This document shows positions 11,657 to 19,592 of a DNA stretch of 64,000 nt, one piece after another. Under the pieces are notes generated by a model that saw only the letters and a list, made by a program, of their open reading frames with translations, was not told where the DNA came from and did no database searches. The stretch is taken from NCBI RefSeq assembly GCF_035222275.1, contig NC_085881.1:806001-870000 (forward strand), given 5' to 3'. Numbering within the stretch: the first letter of the stretch is position 1; every line of letters starts with the position of its first letter. A program made the translations under genes and the position numbers. This stretch comes from Podospora bellae-mahoneyi. Taxonomy: Eukaryota > Ascomycota > Sordariomycetes > Sordariales > Podosporaceae.

Positions 11657-14600
11657 ATGAATTCGTCTGTGATGGACTCCAACCAGCCAGCTCAGCCAAA
11701 AGACGCTGCCATGTCGGCCAACGCCCCCCTCGACCTCGACGCGCAGAGCCCACCGCGCCCTCCTTTTTCTCCATTGACCGAAGCCGCAACGGACTCGGGC
11801 ACCCGCGAACCTTCAGTTAACCCGGGCGCCACGCTCGACCAGGACGAGCAACAAGACCAAAATGCGTCCGCTTCAGCCATCGCCGACGCTAACCCGTCAC
11901 TATCTTCCGCGCTCGTCAACTCTAACTCCAGCTCCAACTTCAACTCCAACTCTTCCAACTCCAACCTTTCCCATCTCAACGTCTCCCAGATCAACGGCGC
12001 TTCAGCAATGGACAATGTCACCATGGATATGGGCTTTGATGCCGGCATGGACATGTACGGGCAGGGCATCACGCCTGCTACCAACATCCTCATGGCCATC
12101 GCCCGCAGTTATACTCAAACCCAACAGCAGCAGCAGCAGCAGCAGCACCAGCAACAGCACCAGCGGCGACAATCTCAACTGCCCTCTACCATTCACCCCG
12201 CCCAGGTCTCACGAACTCACAGTGCGCTTGATGTTCCCGATGCGTTGATGGCGATCCCCGAACCTTCTCGAGCCCCGCCGCCTGTCGAGCCCCGGCTGGA
12301 GTCGTTTGCCAGGATTGAGTTTGCCGACAGTGTGTTCCAGATGACCACCTATGCCGTCGTGATCGGCCGTGACGTCCGGGCGCTGGAACTAGCAAGGAAG
12401 CAAGAAAAGGAGGATGAGGCCTGGAGGCAGATTGTCGATCAGTATGCGAGACAAGGTCTTCCGCCTCCCCCACGGCCAGAGCTCAATCGTCGAAAGTTTA
12501 CGAGATCATATGTCAGTGAAGAAGGTGGCATGCTGGGGCCGGAATCCGAGGACGAGGAGTATGTCCGGCCTGCAAAGCGTAGGAGAGTTAGTGTTGCGAA
12601 TTCGGCATCCGGCGACTCGTCCATGGCGCAACAAGAAGCTGCCATGGCCGCCGAGCAAGCCGCGCTGAACGACAAGAGCCTTGCTGCCAACCGCCAATAT
12701 GTCTGGCACACCCCCGGTTCGGCATCTGTCAACCTCAATGCTCTAAGACCGTCCCCATATACCGTTCCCTTCATCGGCATTCACTCGCCCGGGCCAGACA
12801 TCGCCAAGAAGACAAAGGGGATTTCAAGACAGCACTTGAGAATTGAGTACGATCAAAACGAAGGCGTCTTCAAAGCGTACCCATTACATAGAAATGGCAT
12901 CTTTATTGATGATAAATTTCACAAAGACGAAGGCGTCACGCTGAGGAGCGGCAATCGTATCCAGATTAAAGAGGTCGAGTTTAAATTCATCATCAACGGC
13001 GTTGCCGAGGGCAAGACTGGTGCGGAGGAGGAGCCGCAGCAGGAGGCACCCGCAGCAGTCAACCGGCGCTACTCAGAGGGTGGCAAGGAGATGAGTTTTG
13101 ATTTTGAGAGCTCCCACGACGCAGAAAAGGGGAGCACCAGCCCGGAGGAAGTGCCAGTGGAGGCAGCAAAGGAGAGTAGCGAAAGTGAGCTGTCGGATCT
13201 GGATGAAGAAATGCCCGATGCAGGGGAGCCGGAAGACGCCGAGGGCGAGGAGGACCAAGAAGTCATGGAGACCATTGAGCAGGATGCCGAAGAACAACTC
13301 AGCCACATCAAGCCTGAAGATATGACGCCCGAGATGCTTGCTGCTTTGCCATTGCTTCCACCCAAGAAGCGCGGACCTGGCAGGCCTCCCAAGAACGGCA
13401 TTATGTCCAAGAGAGAGGAAAGATTGCGAAAGAAGGCAGCTATGGAGCTTGCAAAGAAAAACATGCCGCCACCAACACCCGGCGAACCACCAATAAAGCG
13501 CAAGGTTGGTCGGCCACGAAAACATCCTCTCCCGGAAAACACGCCAGACCGGCCAGAGAAGCGCAAATACAAGCCACGCAAATCAAAGAACGGCGAGGAA
13601 GGCGAGATGTCGGAGACGGAAAAGACGCTCGAGAAGCGAAGGCGCGAAAAGCCCAAGACGCCTCCTCTGGAGCTGAACAGGGCAGATTACACAGAGGAGC
13701 AGCTGCAAAAGCCCAACAAGAATTACGGCATTCTCATCGACGAGGTCTTGTCCGCAGCCCCACCCGATGGGCTGACTCTCAAGCAGATCTACAAGCGCAT
13801 CCAGATGAAGTATCCCTTCTACTATTTCACAGTAGACACCAAGGGCTGGGAGAGCAGTGTTCGGCACAATCTTATTGGCAATGTTGCCTTCAAGAAGAAC
13901 GAGGAGACCCACTTGTGGGCCCGGGTACCTGGGATTGACATCGATGCTGGCAAGAAGCGGAAAGCTGCGTCTCCGGATCATTCCACGTCGATTCATTCAT
14001 TTGGCCAGCACTATCAACCAACCGCAGCTCCTCAGGTGCAGCTGTTTCACTCGGAGGCTGGTGCGCAGCAAGGGTACCGGCCTGGTGCTGGGCCTCCTCC
14101 ACGTCCTGGGTATCCGGCTTCTCAAAGTCAGATGAATCTTGGCCAGCATCCTCATCAGCAGCTCTCGGCGCAGCCCGTCGGCGTTGGTGCTCAACAAGCC
14201 CTCCACCAGCCCTATCAGAGCACGGCTCAAGGGAACGGTATCCCCCAGATGGCCGATCAAGGGGCAGCCCAAGGTTCCCGTCCCATACCCGCCAACCCGC
14301 AAGCGACGGCCTATTCGTCACCGTACGCATCAAGGCCCCCTCCATCGGCTTCGCCTCAGGCTGGCAATGTGCCACAGAGTGCTCAAAGGCAACAGCTTCC
14401 GCATCAAAACGAAGCAGCTCCGCACAACGGTGTGCCTCAGCCCAACAATGCGTCTCCGCACCCTGCATCGGCGGCGGGAGTCAAGCCAGGCCAACCTATC
14501 AGTACCAGCGGAACCCCAGCCCCGATCAAGCCTTCTATCCACCCAAGGCTCGTCGAGATTATCCGAAACTTTAGGAAAACAGTTACTTCGATCGGTGCAA

Positions 14601-17041
14601 TTCGTTCTAATGTGGGAGATGCAGGAGAAGCTATTGCCATGTCTGTGATCAACCGCGGTCTCGGGTTGGCCAACCAGTCTACTACGCCAACCTACGAGTC
14701 TATTGAGAAGATTGTTCTCAATGTGTTTGAATCCCAGACAGCCAAGCAGTTGGTCGGTTTTGAGATTGCGCCAAAGCTGATTGAGAGGCTAGTCTCCTTC
14801 AAGAGGCAGATGATCAACACTTTGAAGGATAAGATGAAGCCCCTGGAGGCGGAGCAGTTGGTGCTGTCAGCCATCGACCGCGTTCTCGGTTTTGCGGACA
14901 AGAGCATCATGCAGGGAACCGATGCACAGAAGACATCCTACGAGCTCGCAGAGGGTGTTTTGATGCCAGCGGTGCAACGCGAGATTGCAGCCCATGACAA
15001 GGAAGCAGCTGCTGCCTCCATGCCGCCTACCCCCACGCCAGCCCCTTCACAGGTGCGGACGCCGGCGCAAATGCCGGCGCCGGGTAAGCATCCCTCGACT
15101 CCGCACTCGACTGCAGCACACCAGTCCGCCACTGCTGCGCGCCCCGGCCCCGTTCCGGCGGCCCAAACCCCTGTGCAGATGCAGAATCAACCCCCAAGGC
15201 CAGTCTACACTCCGGCACAGCAAGCCCACATGGCACAGCAGCAGCCCCGAGCAACTGTAGGGCAACCTGCGCCTGCTGGGACTTCGAATGGGAACCCGAT
15301 CAATGCACAATATATGAATCAGAATGCGGTCTCTGGCTCTGGTGCTGGGCCCGCCGGCGCGCGGCCTATTGATCAAGTTGCACCTGCACCTCAGTCCCAA
15401 GTTGTCCCGGCACCGGTCGCCCAGGGTGACGCCCCGGCGAGATCTCAGGCTTCAGCGGGCTCTGCTACTAGCTCGAACCAGAAGAGACCACAGTCACACG
15501 GGATGCCGGTTCAGGCGTATCCCCATCTCCAGGCAGCGCAGGCTCAATATCGGACACAGGCCTCAACACAATCTCAGCAGCAGAATCCCGCGGCGGCTCA
15601 GCAGCAGAATCAACAGCCACGGGTTCAGCCAGGACAGGCACAGCAAGCACCGAGCTACTCAGTACAGAACCAGCAGCCACAGCAACAGGCGCAGAATCAA
15701 CAGGCAGCTCAACAGATTCAGAACCGTCCACCTCAGAGCCCGGCACCAACCCCAGCCCGGATCCAAGGGCAGAGTCACCCAGTTCAGGCTCGGCCAGCGC
15801 AGGGCGGGCAATCTCCTCTTCAAGTTCAGAGTCAAATTCAGGGCCAAGTTCAAGGGCAAGTCCAGGGCCAGAGTCAGGGGCAAAAACCGGTTCCAGGACA
15901 GGGGCAGGGGCAGGCTCAGAGCCAGGCACCCAATCAGCAGACACCGGTTCAGCAGACCCAGGGACAGTACCAGCCTCGTCCACAGGTTGCGGTTTCGGCT
16001 CAGCAGGTTCAGCAACACGCGCAACAGCCCTCACCACAGCAGGCCCAGCAGCAGGCGCTACAGAAGACACAACAACATGCTCAACAACAGCCTCGTACTC
16101 AGCCAACACAGGCCCAACCGGTTCAAGCTTACCAAACCCAGGCGCAGCAAGCCCGTGTTCAGCAACAGCCGACTCCCCAGCAGACAGCTCGACAACAACC
16201 AGTCCAGCAGCAGCCTATTCAGCAAGTTGCTCAACCGTCCGTCCAGCCGTCTCACATTCAGCAAGCCCATGTCCAACAGCCACAGGCTCAGCATGCCCAA
16301 GCTTCGCCGACACAAGCTCAACAGCCTCCGACGCAGCAGATCCAGGCTCAGCAACCGCTTGTGCAGCAAGCTTATGCTCAGAGCTCCTATGCCAGGCCCA
16401 CTACTCCGGCTCAGGCTGCTCAAATGTCGCGGGCCCAAGTTCGCCCACAAGTGCAGCCCCAGGGTCCCGTCCAGGCTCCAAGTGAAGCTTCCGGTGCATC
16501 GCCGGCCCCTTCTCCAGCACAAAAGCCTGTGCCAGGCCCAGCTCAGGTGTCAGCCCCTCGAGTTCCTTCGCCCACCACCCAAGCTCAGCCAAGTCAGGCT
16601 GCGGTCCCTTCCATCCAGAATGCTGCTCCGCTTCAGAACCAAATGCCTGCTCAGACCCAAGCATCTGCCCAGCAACCTTTGTCTACCACTCAACCTCAAC
16701 CTTCAAAACCTTGGGGTCCAGCGGTCCCTAGCCCACCCGCGGCCCAATCGAACAAGCCATCCCCTCAGCTCTCTTCGCAGACGGCTCCTTCTGCTGCCTC
16801 CAAGGTCTCGATCCCAGCTCCGACAGTCACGGCGCCATCAGCATCACCAAGTCCAATTCAGCGTCTTGCTCCAACGCCCGGCATGATCCCTCTGCCGCCA
16901 AAGCCCCCGGCTCCGGTTGCTACACCGCCCCCTCAAGCATCTGCTGCTTCTGCGGATTCTGTTTCTAGTGCTGCTCCAGCTTCCAGCTCGGCAGCAGCAT
17001 ACATCCCTCCGCCACCGACACCAACACCGCCGGCGACGTGA
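11657..17041 (+). CDS. fhl1: FHL1-like regulator with FHA and forkhead domains
   Basis: Intronless, 1794 residues, starting MNSSVMDSNQ (a second in-frame ATG lies at 11672). FHL1 proteins control ribosomal-protein and rRNA-processing genes in yeasts. The FHA domain is split: FARIEFADSVFQMTTYAVVIGRD from about residue 217, then SRQHLRIEYDQN and RNGIFIDDKF from about 390, separated by an insert of about 150 residues that carries an NLS-like PAKRRRV. AT-hook-like RGPGRPPK and VGRPRKH motifs lie near residues 575-620. The forkhead (about 682-765) has KPNKNYGILIDEVL in place of KPPYSYATLI and a recognition helix WESSVRHNLIGN, which points to FHL1 rather than FKH1/2. A helical block lies at about 956-1115 (PSIHPRLVEIIRNFRKTV), followed by about 680 residues rich in Gln, Pro and Ala. 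A polyglutamine run lies at 12121-12175. The protein is longer than yeast FHL1. Confidence 0.82.
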   Translation: MNSSVMDSNQPAQPKDAAMSANAPLDLDAQSPPRPPFSPLTEAATDSGTREPSVNPGATLDQDEQQDQNASASAIADANPSLSSALVNSNSSSNFNSNSSNSNLSHLNVSQINGASAMDNVTMDMGFDAGMDMYGQGITPATNILMAIARSYTQTQQQQQQQQHQQQHQRRQSQLPSTIHPAQVSRTHSALDVPDALMAIPEPSRAPPPVEPRLESFARIEFADSVFQMTTYAVVIGRDVRALELARKQEKEDEAWRQIVDQYARQGLPPPPRPELNRRKFTRSYVSEEGGMLGPESEDEEYVRPAKRRRVSVANSASGDSSMAQQEAAMAAEQAALNDKSLAANRQYVWHTPGSASVNLNALRPSPYTVPFIGIHSPGPDIAKKTKGISRQHLRIEYDQNEGVFKAYPLHRNGIFIDDKFHKDEGVTLRSGNRIQIKEVEFKFIINGVAEGKTGAEEEPQQEAPAAVNRRYSEGGKEMSFDFESSHDAEKGSTSPEEVPVEAAKESSESELSDLDEEMPDAGEPEDAEGEEDQEVMETIEQDAEEQLSHIKPEDMTPEMLAALPLLPPKKRGPGRPPKNGIMSKREERLRKKAAMELAKKNMPPPTPGEPPIKRKVGRPRKHPLPENTPDRPEKRKYKPRKSKNGEEGEMSETEKTLEKRRREKPKTPPLELNRADYTEEQLQKPNKNYGILIDEVLSAAPPDGLTLKQIYKRIQMKYPFYYFTVDTKGWESSVRHNLIGNVAFKKNEETHLWARVPGIDIDAGKKRKAASPDHSTSIHSFGQHYQPTAAPQVQLFHSEAGAQQGYRPGAGPPPRPGYPASQSQMNLGQHPHQQLSAQPVGVGAQQALHQPYQSTAQGNGIPQMADQGAAQGSRPIPANPQATAYSSPYASRPPPSASPQAGNVPQSAQRQQLPHQNEAAPHNGVPQPNNASPHPASAAGVKPGQPISTSGTPAPIKPSIHPRLVEIIRNFRKTVTSIGAIRSNVGDAGEAIAMSVINRGLGLANQSTTPTYESIEKIVLNVFESQTAKQLVGFEIAPKLIERLVSFKRQMINTLKDKMKPLEAEQLVLSAIDRVLGFADKSIMQGTDAQKTSYELAEGVLMPAVQREIAAHDKEAAAASMPPTPTPAPSQVRTPAQMPAPGKHPSTPHSTAAHQSATAARPGPVPAAQTPVQMQNQPPRPVYTPAQQAHMAQQQPRATVGQPAPAGTSNGNPINAQYMNQNAVSGSGAGPAGARPIDQVAPAPQSQVVPAPVAQGDAPARSQASAGSATSSNQKRPQSHGMPVQAYPHLQAAQAQYRTQASTQSQQQNPAAAQQQNQQPRVQPGQAQQAPSYSVQNQQPQQQAQNQQAAQQIQNRPPQSPAPTPARIQGQSHPVQARPAQGGQSPLQVQSQIQGQVQGQVQGQSQGQKPVPGQGQGQAQSQAPNQQTPVQQTQGQYQPRPQVAVSAQQVQQHAQQPSPQQAQQQALQKTQQHAQQQPRTQPTQAQPVQAYQTQAQQARVQQQPTPQQTARQQPVQQQPIQQVAQPSVQPSHIQQAHVQQPQAQHAQASPTQAQQPPTQQIQAQQPLVQQAYAQSSYARPTTPAQAAQMSRAQVRPQVQPQGPVQAPSEASGASPAPSPAQKPVPGPAQVSAPRVPSPTTQAQPSQAAVPSIQNAAPLQNQMPAQTQASAQQPLSTTQPQPSKPWGPAVPSPPAAQSNKPSPQLSSQTAPSAASKVSIPAPTVTAPSASPSPIQRLAPTPGMIPLPPKPPAPVATPPPQASAASADSVSSAAPASSSAAAYIPPPPTPTPPAT

Positions 17042-17731
17042 TTCTTCTTTCTAGTTTTTGTTTTTGGAGTTTAGGCGTCCAAAGGACGACTGGTTCAGCA
17101 AGCGTATGTCCAAACAGGTTTGCAAGGCTTACCTTTTATGGGAGAACATGGGGTATACCAAGGTTATGCATAGTTATGGGTGGGATAAAAGGAATGGTTA
17201 TAATGGCAACTGGCTTCGAAATATCCGGGGGTGCGCAGGACGTGCAGGTTTTTTATTTTACGGTTTTGAAGTTGATATAGTAGTTTTTACGAGGTTGGAG
17301 GGGTTTGTAAAAGGAGAGGGCATGAATGCAGCGAGGTGTATATGTGTTATCTACGAGTTGACAGAGGAGCGGGTGGAATTCACGTGATGGTTGTTGTATT
17401 CTGAGAATAAATGCTGAAAGAATTGCAAATGTGATAACGGATACTGCCCCTGTGAGAATGATGTATGCCCATCTCCCTCAAGGGGGTTAGGGTTATATGC
17501 GGTCCAATTCTGCTGCCCCCACTCTTGATAGTAGCCTCAATTCATCCATCATTCAGACACCTTGATGGGCCATCGACTGGCACTCATTCACTCACTTCAC
17601 CTGCTCCTCACTTACTCTCAACTCCTCCTCCTCTTATCTTTCTCACAACTTTAGCCTAGCTCCCATTCCCGCCATCATCAATGTCCCGCACAATCTGAGT
17701 CACCAACCAATCTTTTTTTTTATTCACAACA
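17042..17731. promoter_or_regulatory. 3' region of fhl1 and promoter of the next gene
   Basis: About 690 bases between two plus-strand genes. The first half looks like AT-rich 3' untranslated sequence. GGGTTAGGGTTA, two telomere-type repeats, lies at 17484-17495, about 240 bases before the next start codon. Short open frames in this stretch are not supported. Confidence 0.5.
17484..17495 (+). promoter_or_regulatory. Double TTAGGG (telobox-like) motif
   Basis: GGGTTAGGGTTA upstream of the gene at 17732. In fungi TTAGGG is bound by Tbf1/TRF-type factors both at telomeres and in some promoters; binding here is inference. Confidence 0.4.
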
Positions 17732-18917
17732 ATGGCAGCGAAACCGGGGAATTCCCTCCCCAAAAACCTCCTCTCGTCTCCGTTCCTGGGAGAACTCCTC
17801 GCCAAGAGGTCGGTGTATGTCAAGGTCCGGCCTGCCCCGCAGAGTTTGACGCAGCGGAGGGCGATTTTGAGGGTGCTGAGGCAGCACGGGAGGATAGAGG
17901 TTTTTAAGAGCTTGGGTGTAAGATCTCTTCTGTCCTCCACTCTTTTCACGAACCATCTGTTTCTATATCTCATGCATCAATGACTTTTTATGGGATCAGT
18001 TATTGTCTTCTTGAATCATCTTTTTTTTTTAATGGATTAATCTTTTGCATGAATTAGTTATTGTTTATGCATCAGTCCTTTTTTTTTTTTTTCAGGGGGG
18101 TTGGAATTTTAATTACTTGAGTGGTCGGTGATGGATATTAACGCAAAGATAGGAACCGCACTCCTTCATCTCTGTAGCCTCGGACTCGGCAACAGCCAGG
18201 AACTTGATCCTGAAGGCGCCGCTCGAGGTGGCTTTTGCTTCTGCCCCTTCCCCACCACCATCAGGGACACAAACTGAGGAAGAACAACAAGGGGAAAAGT
18301 TCCTGGTTGACATCTTTGAGGCCGGGGGGTACAACCACAAGAGATTTGCCTCCCATCTTTCGCCTCTGGCAGGGCCCTGGAAGAACATCACTGCTTACCC
18401 CGGGGATTTGGCGTCTACGGTTACGGTGCCTGGGTTGACTGATGGGGATGGGGATAAAAGAGAGGTGCATGAGGATGAGGGGCTGCTGAAGAGTTTTGCG
18501 AGGAGGCATTTGGAGGGGGGGTACAAAGGGGGTAATGGGTGGAGGGGAATGACGGATTGGGAGGGGGGTGGGCAGGATGGGGGGGACTATAGGGAGGATA
18601 GGGAGACTTTTGAGGGGGGGTGGAGGGGGCGGGTGATGAGGGGGCGGTGGAGGGGGAGGGGGTATGGGGGGTTGGTTAGGGGGGAGGTTAGTGGGGAGGG
18701 AGAGGAGGGGGGGAGGAAAGAGGAGGGGGAGGGGAAAGAAAAGGGGAAAGAGATGGAGAAAGTAAAAGTTAGGAGGATTGTTAGTGGTGGTGGTGGTGGT
18801 AAAGAGGTGTTGCCTCAAAAGGATGAGGTTGCGAGGCAGGAGAAGGTAGAGGAGGGGAGGAGGTGGACGGTGAAGGAGAGGAGTGGGCTTGTGAGAGAGG
18901 TGAAGCGGTGGGTGTGA
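17732..18917 (+). CDS. Unrecognised two-exon fungal protein
   Basis: Exons 17732-17917 and 18153-18917, with a 235-base intron (GTAAGA ... GATAG) that contains long T runs; the product is 316 residues. The joined reading gives KSLG-EPHSFISVASDSATARNLIL, which reads naturally and supports the junction. The start (MAAKPGNSLPKNLLSSPFLGELLAKR) is basic and hydroxylated and could be a mitochondrial presequence. It is followed by VYVKVRPAPQSLTQRRAILRVLRQHG, which looks like a conserved block, and by a segment FLVDIFEAGGYNHKRF. The last 150 residues are Gly/Arg/Glu-rich and the coding strand there is almost purine-only. I cannot name the family; an RNA-binding-like fold is possible, but that is a guess. 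A double TTAGGG motif lies upstream. Confidence 0.72.
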
Positions 18918-19474
18918 TGTTTGGAGGTTGGATAGGGGCTGTGGGATGTGTGTGATATCTGGGAGTTGGGTGTTTATTGTTTGTGGTAATGTTTGTATTC
19001 GGAAGAGCTGCATGTAGAAAGATGGCATTGGTGGTGATAAATGGTAATCAACAGAAGGGTATCTGATTTCTGGGCATCCCTCAGCAACTAGGTATTTGAG
19101 CTTGGATGATGTGGTGCGAATCTTGCCAACCGAAAATACTTTTACATATTGTCCAAACTGTCTAGGTACATCGCCCATCTGAAGCTTTCGGCATCTATTG
19201 TCTGAACTTTGAGTACAAGCAAGCCCCTGAGCTTCTGTTGTCTGTTCTCTAAGCATTTACTATCATCCATCGAAGCTCAGAGATAGCTGTCAAAATAACG
19301 CCCCCGGTGGACAACCGAGTTCTTTCCTTTTTTTTTTTTTTTTTCACCTGTCTCTTTTATGATGATCTCTTTCTCCTATGTATCATTGATGTCCCACCTC
19401 TGTTGTGTTGTGCACGGGATGGTGGTCCTCTCTTATGCCCCATATTGGCGTAGTGGTATCACAGCACAGAAAAA
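18918..19474. other. Intergenic, no gene seen; contains repeat-like segments
   Basis: 3' region of the preceding gene and upstream region of tRNA-Pro. Between about 19125 and 19245 there are segments such as GAAGCTTTCGGCATC and GAGCTTCTGTTGTCTG that resemble the degenerate repeat at 5-6 kb. A T18-type run lies near 19327-19344. TTGGCGTAGTGGTATCAC at 19445-19462 resembles the D-arm and A box of a tRNA. Confidence 0.45.
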
Positions 19475-19592
19475 GGGCCGCTGGTCTAGTGGTATGATTC
19501 TCGCTTAGGGTTCACCCTGATGTTTACAAAGTCAATCTTCCTTTCAGAAGAAAGCTTGCGAGAGGTCCCGGGTTCAATCCCCGGGTGGCCCC
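19475..19592 (+). tRNA. tRNA-Pro (anticodon AGG) with intron
   Basis: The acceptor stem GGGCCGC pairs with GTGGCCC (one G-U), followed by discriminator C at 19592. The D arm contains the A box TGGTCTAGTGG; the T arm CCGGG-TTCAATC-CCCGG contains the B box. The anticodon stem CTCGC pairs with GCGAG. The loop reads TT-AGG-G and is interrupted after the base next to the anticodon by a 46-base intron, 19511-19556; exons are 19475-19510 and 19557-19592 (72 bases mature, CCA not encoded). The position of the intron and the body sequence match fungal intron-containing tRNA-Pro genes. T-rich sequence after the gene can serve as the Pol III terminator. Confidence 0.95.

Noticed and set aside
15324-16886. 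520-codon open frame overlapping the 3' half of fhl1 in another phase
   Set aside because: It arises because CAG/CAA/GCC-rich codons of the Gln-Pro-Ala region lack stops in a shifted phase; the Arg/Ser-rich product has no domain, while the main frame is continuous with FHA and forkhead.
17058-17387. 109-codon frame just after fhl1
   Set aside because: AT-rich 3' untranslated sequence; the translation has no plausible domain and no separate promoter is evident.
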